From Archaeoglobus sp. (GTDB taxonomy: Archaea > Halobacteriota > Archaeoglobi > Archaeoglobales > Archaeoglobaceae), in the NCBI GenBank assembly GCA_017656505.1, contig JACDNU010000006.1, forward strand, positions 24,126 to 88,125: a stretch of DNA of 64,000 nucleotides, in the 5' to 3' direction. The position numbers and the translations under genes were made by a program. Shown here piece by piece: positions 34,148-43,323 of this stretch (position 1 is its first letter; each line of letters opens with the position of its first letter). The notes under the pieces were generated by a model. That model was not told the DNA's origin, made no database searches, and saw only the letters and a program-made list of their open reading frames with translations.

Positions 34148-35983
34148 TCAGTATTTTACGTAGATTTTTTTACCCCTCATCAGTGCTATTTTGATCGTTT
34201 TTCCGGGATCTTTATCTTTCCTTATCCTTATCACACCCTTCCTTCCGACAGATGCAGTTGTTATGTACTCGTTCTCAGCAAACACGTCTACTTCTCTCCC
34301 CTCCAGCCCGGGAACGTAGATCAACCACTGCTTTTTGCTCTCTCCAACCTCTGCCTCCATTACTTTTCCTTTCCTCTTCTCTTTCAGCGGTTGGACGTCG
34401 ATGCTTACCTTCACCTCATCCTCAATTCTGCGAATGTTTCTACCCCTTCTACCAAGCAGAAATGAAATCTGGTCTTCCGGAACTCTAACAATTGCTTTCC
34501 TCTCGCTCAGAACATCAACTTCGTAATCTCTCACCAGATCGGAGAGTATCGCCTCTAGAATCGCTTTAATTTCATCTGGATCCCTCTCACCAACAAGAGG
34601 CATCACAACAACTTGTTCGCCGTATGTATAGATCTCAAACTCAACCCTCTTGGAGTTGAAGTCGTGAACATCTATCACCGGCCTTGCCAGGTCGGCTTCT
34701 GTCATGCCGGTTGGAACCTTCACCGTGAATTTAAGCTCGTAAACTTTCGTGATCCTGCCGGCATCGATGAAGATGACGGTGTCAACAACCTGCGGAATAA
34801 CACCTAAATCCACCCTTCCAACCATTCTTTGAATGGCATCGATCGGCCTCGTAGCATGCGTCACGCCAATCATCCCAACTCCCGCCAATCTCATGTCTGC
34901 AAAGGTCTGAAAGTCGGAGGTCTTTCGTAGCTCGTCGTAAATAGTGTAATCCGGTCTTACGAGAAGTAGAATATCTGCTGTAAGCGACATATCGCCTTCA
35001 AGCGGGGCGTATTGGGTTATCTCATCCCTCACCATGAGGTCTCGAGGACTTTCCATCGTCTTTACCATGAATCCATTCTCCATAAGGAAGTCCGCAACGC
35101 TTGCAGCGAAAGTTGACTTTCCTGCACCCGGTGGACCGGCTATAAGGATTCCCCTCTGCTTCTCGATAAATCTCCGCTTTAACTCTTCGCTCACACCATA
35201 TTCGTTTATTGAGACCTTTGCTACCGGTCTAACGGCTGTAATCTCCATCTTATCTGCGAAAGGCCTTTCAGCTATTGCTATTCTTAAATCCCTCAGCTGT
35301 ACAACTGTGGCTCCATGCCTCTCTATCTCAACGCTGCTGTCATCATCTTGTCTTGCCGCTTCGAGAATCTCATGGGCTATCTCTCGCAGTTCCTCCAATG
35401 AGAGAGGCTTGTCGCTTAGCTTTACAAGCTTGAGGTTGCCTATTCTACCCCTCTTCGCGAAGGGTGGGTTTCCCTCCCTAAGATGAACGCTTGCAGTATC
35501 AGCGGTGAAAAATGAGATTACTTTCGTCTCCTCTGGCCTTATCTTCTCCTGCCTAAGCAGCACGGAATCGATGCCTTTTGCCTTTGACACAAGATGCTGA
35601 ACCCCGTCACATGTTACGAGGGTTGCATTTTCCGCTTCAGCAACCTTTCTTATCAGATCATCTATAGCTCCACCTCTTGAAAGCTTGATGTCCTCAAGCT
35701 TTGGTCTCTCTCCAGCAAATCTGAATTCGATTCCCCTCTCCTCAGCTATCCTTCTCAACCTCGTGATCTCCTCAAGCCCTTGGTATCCGCTCATCTTTCC
35801 GAAGTTTGCCTGAGCCTCCAGCTCCGCAACAGCCGGCTCTGGAATTATTATGCTTCCCCTAAAATTACTGGTCTCGAAAAACCTAGAGAGTCTTCCATCA
35901 ACAAGAGCGCTTGTATCAGGAACTATCTTCTTTTTTTGGGAAATTTCATGATAAAGATCACTTTCAGCCCTACTCTCAATCAT
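34148..35983 (-). CDS. PIN-domain ATPase with KH domain (PINA-like)
   Basis: A 611-residue three-domain protein. The N-terminal PIN domain (about 18-150) holds VPDTSALVDGR and GGAIDDLIRKVAE with the acidic site residues. The central PilT/VirB11-like secretion-type ATPase has Walker A AGPPGAGKST (about 282-291), an Asp-box region LVRPDYTIYDE and HATRPIDAIQRM. The C-terminus has a KH domain with LLGRRGRNIRRIE near 510. In Sulfolobus a homologue, PINA, drives Holliday-junction migration with Hjc. ATG follows GGAGGTAGAG. It is 10 bases after hisI on the same strand. Confidence 0.92.
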   Translation of the reverse strand: MIESRAESDLYHEISQKKKIVPDTSALVDGRLSRFFETSNFRGSIIIPEPAVAELEAQANFGKMSGYQGLEEITRLRRIAEERGIEFRFAGERPKLEDIKLSRGGAIDDLIRKVAEAENATLVTCDGVQHLVSKAKGIDSVLLRQEKIRPEETKVISFFTADTASVHLREGNPPFAKRGRIGNLKLVKLSDKPLSLEELREIAHEILEAARQDDDSSVEIERHGATVVQLRDLRIAIAERPFADKMEITAVRPVAKVSINEYGVSEELKRRFIEKQRGILIAGPPGAGKSTFAASVADFLMENGFMVKTMESPRDLMVRDEITQYAPLEGDMSLTADILLLVRPDYTIYDELRKTSDFQTFADMRLAGVGMIGVTHATRPIDAIQRMVGRVDLGVIPQVVDTVIFIDAGRITKVYELKFTVKVPTGMTEADLARPVIDVHDFNSKRVEFEIYTYGEQVVVMPLVGERDPDEIKAILEAILSDLVRDYEVDVLSERKAIVRVPEDQISFLLGRRGRNIRRIEDEVKVSIDVQPLKEKRKGKVMEAEVGESKKQWLIYVPGLEGREVDVFAENEYITTASVGRKGVIRIRKDKDPGKTIKIALMRGKKIYVKY

Positions 35984-35993
35984 ACTCTACCTC

Positions 35994-36401
35994 CTACTCA
36001 TTCATTTTAGCATTCCACAAGCTTCGGTAAAAGCAACTTCTCTCCCCCGTATGACAGGCGTTTCCTTTCTGCCTAACAAGATATATCAGTGCATCTCCAT
36101 CGCAGTCAACGAGGATTGAAACTACTTCTTGCGTGTTACCTGAGGTTTCGCCCTTCTTCCAAAGGGTTTTTCTACTTCTGCTCCAGTAATGCGCATAACC
36201 GCTCTCCATCGTTTTTTCCAGAGCAAGCTGATTGGCATATGCAAGCATCAAAACCTCTTTCGTTCCAACATCTTGAGCGATTACAGGAATAAGCCCTTGG
36301 CTGTTAAATTTTATTTTATCCAACATTTTGCCCAACTCAATCTTTTTTTCCCTATTCTTATCATCCTTCAAACTATCCTTCAAACTTTCAATACTTTCCA
36401 T
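35994..36401 (-). CDS. hisI: phosphoribosyl-AMP cyclohydrolase
   Basis: A 135-residue enzyme for the third step of histidine synthesis, hydrolysing the PRAMP ring. Conserved segments are [40 protein letters not shown], the metal site [11 protein letters not shown], and [12 protein letters not shown] charged N-terminal extension (about 26 residues) precedes the core. An ATTTATAAAG element about 26 bases upstream suggests a leaderless transcript. It is cotranscribed with PINA, an association without an obvious functional reason. Confidence 0.95.
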   Translation of the reverse strand: MESIESLKDSLKDDKNREKKIELGKMLDKIKFNSQGLIPVIAQDVGTKEVLMLAYANQLALEKTMESGYAHYWSRSRKTLWKKGETSGNTQEVVSILVDCDGDALIYLVRQKGNACHTGERSCFYRSLWNAKMNE

Positions 36402-36515
36402 CGAACGCTAGACCATAAGAAGCTTTATAAATGCTGTGTAATAACTAGGTAGGAGGCCGATTAATAAGAAGAATTAATAATGAATTAGCAATTAAACTTG
36501 ATTCAGGTGAGGCGG

Positions 36516-37223
36516 ATGAGGTTATTCAACACGGGAATCATTTCCCTTGACACCCAACTTGGAGGTGGATTTCCCTCAGGCAAGCTCATCCTAATTCTCG
36601 AAGAGCCTGGGACAGGAGGAGAGATCTTTACCTTTCACATCTCCATAGAGGGAATAAAAAAGGGAGAGAAGGTTCTCTATGTAACAACTGACTATCCTGA
36701 GCAGGAAGTTATAGAGAGCCTCAAACTCTACTTCAACTTCGAATCGAACGATAACCTCGAGGTTCTCGACCTCTTCACCCCTAGAACGACTTCCCTTCTG
36801 GAAGAGGGTGATGTAAGGAGTTTCATAAAAAGCACGAGAAGAGATTATCTGAGCGAGATAAAATACAGGCTGAACAGAGGAAACCATGATAGGGTTATAA
36901 TCAACAATCTCACCTACTTTTTGATGAATTACAGCTTTGAGGAAGTAAATTCATTCCTCGGAGACCTCAATCTCCTCGCAAAGGTAAAAGATAGCCTGAT
37001 AATCATGCTGATGACGAAGGACATGTTCGACAAGAAGATAGAGACTGCAATAAAGCATCAAAGTGGTGGAGTAATCGAGCTAACGCTCAAAGAGATGGAA
37101 AACGAGATCCAGAGGAGGCTGAAAGTGATAAAGCTTGAAAGGTATGTTGTGCCGAAAAACATTCTGAGGTATGAGATAACCGACAAAGGAATATCCATGG
37201 AGTCGTTGATGAGAGTTATGTAA
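36516..37223 (+). CDS. RecA/KaiC-superfamily protein with degenerate P-loop
   Basis: About 235 residues. The fold pattern follows archaeal RAD55/KaiC-like ATPases: FNTGIISLDTQLGGGFPSGK at the N-terminus, a beta strand, GEKVLYVTTDYPEQEVIE, and a Walker-B-like DRVIINNLTYFL. The P-loop position reads EEPGTGGEIFTF, with no GK(S/T), so ATP hydrolysis is doubtful. AGGTGAGGCGG precedes ATG 36516, which is chosen over TTG 36498. It sits 19 bases before the Cgi121 gene and may be coupled to it. Function unknown. Confidence 0.75.
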   Translation: MRLFNTGIISLDTQLGGGFPSGKLILILEEPGTGGEIFTFHISIEGIKKGEKVLYVTTDYPEQEVIESLKLYFNFESNDNLEVLDLFTPRTTSLLEEGDVRSFIKSTRRDYLSEIKYRLNRGNHDRVIINNLTYFLMNYSFEEVNSFLGDLNLLAKVKDSLIIMLMTKDMFDKKIETAIKHQSGGVIELTLKEMENEIQRRLKVIKLERYVVPKNILRYEITDKGISMESLMRVM

Positions 37224-37242
37224 AAAACAGAAATGTAAAACT

Positions 37243-37728
37243 ATGGAATTTATGAAATTCGAGAAATTCGAGATTTTAAGCGGTTATATCGATGTCGAAG
37301 ATGTTGGAAGCTATCTGGAATCGTTAGATTGCGATGCAGCAATTATCGATGCAAATTATGTCATAGACCAGGAAAATGTAAGATTTGCTGCTGAAAAGGC
37401 GATAAAGTCATGGAACGAAGGAAAGAGCATCGCAAAAACCCTCCCCATGGAAATCTTGCTTTATTCTGCTGCAACCAGACAGATTAAGGATGCATTGAAG
37501 ATCGGAATAAAGAAGGGGAGAAACGCCGTTTTTGTCGTTTTGCTTAACTGTGAAAAGATTCCAAACTTTAAGAAGGAAGATTTCAAAAGAATTGAACCTA
37601 CAGCGGAGCAAATAGAGAGAATTAAGGAATTTTATGGTATAAGCGATGAGGAGCTGGAAATCGTTGGAGTTGAAAGGCTTAATCTTCTGATTAGGGAGAG
37701 GATAGCACTGTTCAGTTTGGGAAAGTGA
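37243..37728 (+). CDS. cgi121: KEOPS subunit Cgi121
   Basis: A 161-residue protein matching Cgi121, the KEOPS subunit that binds Bud32 and the tRNA 3' CCA tail. Visible family features are DCDAAIIDANYVIDQENVRF, AAEKAIKSWNEGKSIAKTLP, EILLYSAATRQIKDALKIGI and the late segment KFYGISDEELEIVG-like (given here as EFYGISDEELE). It completes three of the usual four KEOPS subunits within the window; Pcc1 was not found. The gene follows a RecA-like gene closely and converges with mtnA (10-base gap). Confidence 0.9.
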   Translation: MEFMKFEKFEILSGYIDVEDVGSYLESLDCDAAIIDANYVIDQENVRFAAEKAIKSWNEGKSIAKTLPMEILLYSAATRQIKDALKIGIKKGRNAVFVVLLNCEKIPNFKKEDFKRIEPTAEQIERIKEFYGISDEELEIVGVERLNLLIRERIALFSLGK

Positions 37729-37738
37729 GAATTTCGAA

Positions 37739-38767
37739 TCACTTCAATTTAAGAATCTTCGGAACCTCTCTCTCATAAGGTGGAAATACAACTCCCTTTT
37801 CTGTTATCAATGCTGTCACGTATTTCAGCGGAGTAGGGTCGAAGGCAGGATTGTAAACCTTTACCTCCTCCGGAGCCGTTCTGCACTCCTTACAGAAACA
37901 GTATCTCAGTTCATCAGCCGATCTCTCCTCTATAACAACATCCTTCATGCTGCGCGTCCAGTCGAAGGTTGTGAGTGGAGCGGCGACAAAGAAAGGTATT
38001 CCGTGCTCCTTTGCAAGGACAGCCAAGCTATAGGTTCCAATCTTGTTGAAAACCGCATCTCTTACGATCCTGTCCGCCCCGACAATTACCTTGTCAATCA
38101 TCCCTTTCTGCATAACTATCCCCGCCATACTATCAGTTATGAGCGTAACATCTATGCCGTCCTGCAACAATTCCCAAGTCGTTAACCTTGAGCCTTGGTT
38201 GAGTGGTCTTGTTTCGCATGCAAAAACCCTCACCTCTTTGCCCTCAAGCCTCGCACTCCTTATTACCCCCAAAGCGGTTCCCCACTCAACTGTTGCAAGG
38301 CTTCCAGTGTTGCATATTGTAAGAATGGTATCTCCATCCTCTATCAGCTTAGCTCCAAATCCACCCATAAGCTTGTTCCTAGTTATATCCTCCTCAGCAA
38401 TCTCCTCAGCTTCCTTCAAAGCGATTTTTCTCGCCTCATCAATGGAAGAAGATTCGAGAACTCTCTTGAGGACTCTCTCGACTCCAACAGCAAGATTTAC
38501 CGCCGTTGGCCTAGCATTTGCTAGTAGCTCTGCTCTTTCCTTTACGTAATCTTTAAATTTCTCAAAATCCTCGAAGTCCCTTTCACGGGTTGCGAGGGCA
38601 ACGCCATAAGCACCGGCAGCCTCCAAGGCTGGAGCGCCTCTAATAGCAAGCCTTCTGATAGCATCAATGAGCTCATCAACATTTTTTATCTCCAAAATTT
38701 TGAGATTCGCTGGCAGAAGGGTTTGGTCAACCATCTTTATGCAATCTTCCCAGTAAATGGTTCGCAT
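37739..38767 (-). CDS. mtnA: S-methyl-5-thioribose-1-phosphate isomerase (MtnA family)
   Basis: A 342-residue member of the eIF2B-like isomerase family. RRLAIRGAPALEAAGAYGVA is the substrate-phosphate loop; the catalytic Cys lies in TICNTGSLATVEWG and the catalytic Asp in TDSMAGIVMQKG, followed by VIVGADRIVRDAVFNKIGTY. It converts methylthioribose-1-phosphate to methylthioribulose-1-phosphate in methionine salvage. The related archaeal ribose-1,5-bisphosphate isomerase is less likely given the N-terminal match. No other salvage genes are adjacent. Confidence 0.92.
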   Translation of the reverse strand: MRTIYWEDCIKMVDQTLLPANLKILEIKNVDELIDAIRRLAIRGAPALEAAGAYGVALATRERDFEDFEKFKDYVKERAELLANARPTAVNLAVGVERVLKRVLESSSIDEARKIALKEAEEIAEEDITRNKLMGGFGAKLIEDGDTILTICNTGSLATVEWGTALGVIRSARLEGKEVRVFACETRPLNQGSRLTTWELLQDGIDVTLITDSMAGIVMQKGMIDKVIVGADRIVRDAVFNKIGTYSLAVLAKEHGIPFFVAAPLTTFDWTRSMKDVVIEERSADELRYCFCKECRTAPEEVKVYNPAFDPTPLKYVTALITEKGVVFPPYEREVPKILKLK

Positions 38768-38888
38768 GAGCTAAAGAATGCCCTTGAATTTTTTAGGTTT
38801 TATGGTCTCGGTAGCTATGGAATTTAAAAAATGAGTTAAAATGAGTTAGATCGTTTTTTATCCTCACGAGATCTGCAAATTGAACTCT

Positions 38889-40076
38889 TTACCTTGGAAT
38901 GTAAATACATCTGGGTTCTTGTTGCAAATAGTCACCTGTTAAAGCATAAGCTCTTGCTCTGGAGCCTCCACATATTTTGCGAAACTCGCACTTCCCACAT
39001 TTGCCTTTCAACTTGTTTGGGTTTTTGAGGTCTTTGAAAATCTCGGATGAGTTGTAGATCTCTTTCAAACTCTCTTTTCTAACGTTTCCAGCTACAAGCG
39101 GCAGAAAACCGCTGGGATAGACCTCACCAACATGGCTTATGAAGAGCATCCCCCTCCCGTCGGTGATCCCGGTCATTCTCCTTATACCATCGGCCAAACT
39201 TCTTCCATGTCCTCCTGCGACAACTCTGGACTCCCCACCACCTCCACCGCTATCTCCATCGCTAACCCCACCGCTAACCTCGATCTGATCGAGCAACTCG
39301 AAATATAGCTCGGAGACTTTTGGCTTAATCCCAGCGTCCCTTTGAAGCTCGATTCGCCTGAGGTGGGTTGCAGCAGAACTCTTAACATTCAGGCCGCTTT
39401 TTGAGACGTCGTAAAGCCAGTTTAGCACATCCTCGAACTCCTGTGAGCTTGGCATGTACTCAGCTTTAGCCCTTCCCGTTGGAACTACGAAGAAGACATC
39501 CCAGAGAGTCACTTTGTTATCCATCGCGAGCTTTGCTACATTCGCGAGATCATGTAGGTTGAATTTTGTAACTGTTGTATTTATCTGAGTTGAAATACCA
39601 GCTTTTCTAGCATTTTTCAAAATTTTCATCGACTCGCTGAAGGTTCCTTTTACTCCTCTAAAACCATCATGAATTTTTTCGTTACTGCCATCTATGCTTA
39701 TCGCAATTCTCGAGATTCCCACATCCTTCAAAGAATCAAGAACTTCAGGAGTTGCTAGATCCGTTCCGCTAAATGCCATCGCCATCCTCAGGCCATTATC
39801 AACTCCGTACTTCACAATCTCAAAAACGTCCTCCCGCAAGAGAGGATCGCCACCCGTAATTACGACCAAAGGGAATGGCCTACCGAAATCTTTTATCTGC
39901 TCGATTACCCGCTTCGCTTCCTCGAGGCTAAGCTCATTCGGGTGCCTTTCCCGCTGAGCTTTCGCTCTGCAATGCTTGCATGCAAGCTTACAAGCTCTCG
40001 TCAGCTCCCAGAATATTATGAACGGTCTTTTTGATAGATCAAATGCATTGTCATGGGCAGGATTCATCTTCTTCAT
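38889..40076 (-). CDS. radical SAM/SPASM protein, TIGR04053-like
   Basis: A 395-residue radical SAM enzyme. The 4Fe-4S site is C-x3-C-x2-C in CKLACKHC (29-36), and VVITGGDPLLR is the SAM-binding GGE-like motif. A SPASM-type C-terminus has CGKCEFRKICGGSRARAY and a final Cys near the end. SHVGEVYPSGFLPLVAGNVR identifies the TIGR04053 branch, related to haem and peptide-modifying enzymes. A low-complexity Gly/Ser/Asp stretch (about 268-292) is inserted before the conserved segment. Substrate unknown. Isolated on the minus strand between mtnA and the ASCH gene. Confidence 0.88.
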   Translation of the reverse strand: MKKMNPAHDNAFDLSKRPFIIFWELTRACKLACKHCRAKAQRERHPNELSLEEAKRVIEQIKDFGRPFPLVVITGGDPLLREDVFEIVKYGVDNGLRMAMAFSGTDLATPEVLDSLKDVGISRIAISIDGSNEKIHDGFRGVKGTFSESMKILKNARKAGISTQINTTVTKFNLHDLANVAKLAMDNKVTLWDVFFVVPTGRAKAEYMPSSQEFEDVLNWLYDVSKSGLNVKSSAATHLRRIELQRDAGIKPKVSELYFELLDQIEVSGGVSDGDSGGGGGESRVVAGGHGRSLADGIRRMTGITDGRGMLFISHVGEVYPSGFLPLVAGNVRKESLKEIYNSSEIFKDLKNPNKLKGKCGKCEFRKICGGSRARAYALTGDYLQQEPRCIYIPR

Positions 40077-40190
40077 CTCCCCATCTTCTCCACCTAAAAA
40101 CCCAACAGATGAAAAACTTTATGACTAATACTAGCTTATAACAAAGAACACTTGAGACTTGAAATCCTAACTCAAATTCAAAGATTAAGA

Positions 40191-40508
40191 TTAAAGAACC
40201 TCAAAATGGATTATACTAACAAGATCTTTATCCTTAATTTCGCCATAAATCCTTTTCAGCTCTTTCATCAATTCTTCTTTTGAGGAGAAACCATCCAGCT
40301 TTGCATCCCCTTCAGTTAGCTCCGAAATCCTTTTCACAAGAACTTTAATTATTCTCGCTCTCCCAAAAAACTCGCCGTTTGAAGTTAGAGCAACGATTTC
40401 CCCTCTCTCGTAAATCTTTATCCCCTTTCTCACGGTTGTTTTTTTCTTTCCCTCTTTAATTTGTTCCACAAACTTGGCATCAAAGTTGATCGCTTTCAAA
40501 GCTCTCAC
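40191..40508 (-). CDS. ASCH-domain protein, possible N4-acetylcytidine amidohydrolase
   Basis: A 105-residue single ASCH domain. GKKKTTVRKG at 20-29 matches the Gly-Lys-x2-Thr-x-Arg core of YqfB from E. coli, an ASCH protein that hydrolyses N4-acetylcytidine; Lys22, Thr25 and an acidic residue (Asp72 in LDGF) line up with its catalytic triad as I recall it. Length (103 in YqfB) also fits. It starts at GTG 40508 inside the last codons of tmcA (29-base overlap), with GGAAGTGG upstream, so the two are translationally coupled. Since TmcA makes ac4C, a role in ac4C turnover or binding is plausible; RNA binding without catalysis is the main alternative. Confidence 0.82.
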   Translation of the reverse strand: MRALKAINFDAKFVEQIKEGKKKTTVRKGIKIYERGEIVALTSNGEFFGRARIIKVLVKRISELTEGDAKLDGFSSKEELMKELKRIYGEIKDKDLVSIIHFEVL

Positions 40509-42861
40509 CGAACCACTTCCAGATTTTGGAAACTGCCGAATGAAGGATACTGTACACTCTCCCTTCCCTCAAAAGCTCCCCGAACTCCCACCATCCCTTC
40601 AGCTGGAGACATTTTTTAATCAAAACAAGCTTTTCCTCCTCGGAAAGATCCGTTCCATTCTTTTTCAGAAAGTAGTATCTAACGATCGGCCTAACGATGT
40701 CGGAGACATACTCATAAAGGCTTATCCCTTCAACGTATTTCTCCATCCTCGATCTATCAATGGACGGGATTTCTGGCTTTACGGTCTCATAATCCCTTTC
40801 AAGACTCTCAAGAAGCATTAAGGCCGTTTCTACATCGAGATCGCTTAGCTCGTCAGATAGATACTCAATTAGCCTCTTAATAAAATTGGAGTTATGGATT
40901 CTCAGCTTTTCTTCCAACTCCTGTGACAAAGCCTTGACGACAACTACCGTATATTCACCAGAGATCTCGTTTCTCTGTGGGGTTATGTGCAAAGGAATAA
41001 AGCCGTTCCTCCTCCAGAATCTCAGAAGCTCGGGTGAGACTCCAAAACCTGAACCCACCCACTCGTAGCCATTTTGCTTCGCCCACTCGAGGAGCTTTTG
41101 GAGAGCGAAGCTTCCAATGCCTCTATCCATAACATCGGGATGGGTTGCTATCCTTACAACCCTCAGGCCAAGGCTTTTTGGGAAGTTTGCATCAATGTGG
41201 TGCTTAACAATCAGATCCGGAATAACCTGCCCCTTTGGCTTGTATCCCTTCATCATCTCAGCAACAAGCTCATCTCCAATTCCGCCTTCGATCGCTATGT
41301 GCAGCGAGCAAACGGTCTTTCCGTTAACTGAAACCCTTAACGCCTGATGATTCGGCATATCGAAGAGAATAACTAGATCTGAAGGTCGATTTCTGTAATG
41401 GGCGAGGATGTAAATCCCGAAAAATTCTCTTAGCAACTCCTCATTCTCGATAAATTTATCCTTATTGAGGAATTCAAATTCAAGCTTTCCAGAAACTATT
41501 GATTCAATGTCGCTTTCATCGAGAGACGCAGGCTTTGAATCTAACAACAGGCTTCGATAAAGCCATTTCTCAATCGGATCTCCCCTGCCATACCTTATCG
41601 GTTCTTCGAGGGAGATTCTCTCGATCTCCACGCTTTCGTCTTTCTCCAGCTTTTTGAGGAATCTCACACTGAAACTTCTACCAGAGCCTTCATACCCATG
41701 AATTGTCGAGGAGAAAATCGCATATCTGACCCCCTCGATTATCTTAAAGAGCATTGCCACATCGATTGCTGCAGCTTCATCCACTATTACTATATCTGAG
41801 TTTCTCGCCTCCATGATCGCCCTTCTCGGCACTACGTACTCAATTCTGAGGTGTCTTCCAGTAACAACTGTAATCATACCATTCGACTCCTTGAACTTGC
41901 AATCACTGAATCCCTGCCTCGTGAGCGCTAATCTCAAGAATCTGAAGTAGGTTTGAACCGATTGTGGTGATTGTGCAACAAGCATAACCCTGATAGGTCT
42001 TTTAAGGACCCTCTGCATTCTGGAAATAAGAAACGGTGTGAGAATCCCGAGAATTGCTGTTTTCCCTCTCCCCCTATCTGCTGTAATTACAGCCATCTTT
42101 TTCTCTCTTTCCCTGTCAAAAAAGGTCTCAAATCTCCTTAGAACTTCGATCTGATCCTGGGTTGCACAGAGCTTGTATAGCTTCCTCTTAATCTGTCCTC
42201 CCGAAGGGATCTCAATCTCTGATTGCTCAGAACTCTCCTCGGGGAGAAATTCCTTAATAAGCTCTGAAGAGTTGATGTCGTAGATTATAATACCTCTCAT
42301 CCCTTTAGTATGCTTTATAAAACGCTTATAAAATCTCGGAACCGCGTCTTCCTTCGAGTACGGCTCGCTTATAAGCTCTTCATGCCACTTGCTAAGCTTT
42401 TTCCCCCATTCTTTTAATGGTGGGGAAAGAGCGAGAATCATCCCACCTTCTTTTACTGTTTCGACAAGTATTCCCAAATCGTTCGGATTAAATCCTTCTG
42501 TGAGATCGAGAACTAGAGAGCCATAGGTTTCTCCAAGTACGCTTTCAGATTCCTTGAAATGCATCCTTTTCTTTGCGAAGCTAAAGCTTTTTGTTCCGTT
42601 AACAAGTTCGAGAAACTTCGTTCTGCCAACCAGCAGCAAGCCCTCAAAGCTCCTTTCGTCCCTAAAAGCTGTATAGGCTTGAAAGTAAATCTGGAAGATA
42701 TCTTCAGCTACTTTCAGCATGTCCTTGTCCAATTCATCCTTGCAAAGGAAAACGATAAACCTGTGACGGTTTGAAATTGATTTTTCCGTTGCATTTATAA
42801 TTTGATGTCTGAGTTCCTTGAAACCTTGTCGTTTGCTTGGTTGTTTGCTTTGTCTTCCCAT
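40480..42861 (-). CDS. tmcA: tRNA/rRNA cytidine N-acetyltransferase TmcA (Nat10 family)
   Basis: About 793 residues. It makes N4-acetylcytidine in RNA using acetyl-CoA and ATP, a mark very common in hyperthermophilic archaea. The helicase-like module has P-loop ADRGRGKTAILG (about 258-269) and VIVDEAAAIDVAM; the GNAT module has RIATHPDVMDRGIGSFAL near 570, then a C-terminal RNA-binding part. ATG 42861 has no ribosome site but TTTATTT 27 bases upstream suits a leaderless start; a TTG at 42975 in the same frame would add 38 residues. It overlaps the ASCH gene at its 3' end. Confidence 0.95.
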   Translation of the reverse strand: MGRQSKQPSKRQGFKELRHQIINATEKSISNRHRFIVFLCKDELDKDMLKVAEDIFQIYFQAYTAFRDERSFEGLLLVGRTKFLELVNGTKSFSFAKKRMHFKESESVLGETYGSLVLDLTEGFNPNDLGILVETVKEGGMILALSPPLKEWGKKLSKWHEELISEPYSKEDAVPRFYKRFIKHTKGMRGIIIYDINSSELIKEFLPEESSEQSEIEIPSGGQIKRKLYKLCATQDQIEVLRRFETFFDREREKKMAVITADRGRGKTAILGILTPFLISRMQRVLKRPIRVMLVAQSPQSVQTYFRFLRLALTRQGFSDCKFKESNGMITVVTGRHLRIEYVVPRRAIMEARNSDIVIVDEAAAIDVAMLFKIIEGVRYAIFSSTIHGYEGSGRSFSVRFLKKLEKDESVEIERISLEEPIRYGRGDPIEKWLYRSLLLDSKPASLDESDIESIVSGKLEFEFLNKDKFIENEELLREFFGIYILAHYRNRPSDLVILFDMPNHQALRVSVNGKTVCSLHIAIEGGIGDELVAEMMKGYKPKGQVIPDLIVKHHIDANFPKSLGLRVVRIATHPDVMDRGIGSFALQKLLEWAKQNGYEWVGSGFGVSPELLRFWRRNGFIPLHITPQRNEISGEYTVVVVKALSQELEEKLRIHNSNFIKRLIEYLSDELSDLDVETALMLLESLERDYETVKPEIPSIDRSRMEKYVEGISLYEYVSDIVRPIVRYYFLKKNGTDLSEEEKLVLIKKCLQLKGWWEFGELLREGRVYSILHSAVSKIWKWFGESFESDQL

Positions 42862-43323
42862 CCAGACGAAATAAGGGTAGTCCGAAATAAACTTTTTCGT
42901 TAGAAAAGAATTAAGAGTGAAACTGAGAAGGTGTGATGGAAGGAGCTTAAGTTCTTCACAGCTTGTAACTTTCAATGAGAAAAGGAGCTGAAATGTGTTG
43001 GAAAGGATATTGTATGGGTAGATAACGGGTAGAATAACTGTATAACAGTAACCATTTAAATCCTACAAGGAAAAAGAAATTGCTTTTTCTGAGTTTAAGT
43101 GTTTATGTGGTTTATCGTGCAATTTTATTGCAATTTGAGGAGTAATAAAGTTACATCAATATAAAATCATCAATAAAAAACTTTGAATAAACAAACTCTA
43201 ACTCAAAATAGCACTAGGCCATTTTGCACAGCCAAGTTAAACGAAAAAGGAAAACCGAGTTAAATCAAATAAAATCAAAATATTTCACCGAAAAAATTTT
43301 AAATAAAAGGATGAAGTAAGGTT
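42862..43323. other. AT-rich gap between tmcA and a GNAT gene
   Basis: No convincing gene. It holds the possible N-terminal extension of tmcA (to 42975), a TATA-like ATTTAAATGG for tmcA on the minus strand (about 43052-43061), a small hairpin GCAAT-TTT-ATTGC (43119-43131), and a TTTTAAATAAAAG promoter element for the GNAT gene near 43298-43310. The remainder is A-rich with short AAATCAAAT-like repeats. No tRNA or C/D box structure was recognised. Confidence 0.6.

Noticed and set aside
42862..43323. Hidden gene or box C/D RNA in the tmcA upstream gap
   Set aside because: Longest frames are below 25 codons and no paired C and D box motifs with guides were found; only promoter elements and a small hairpin.
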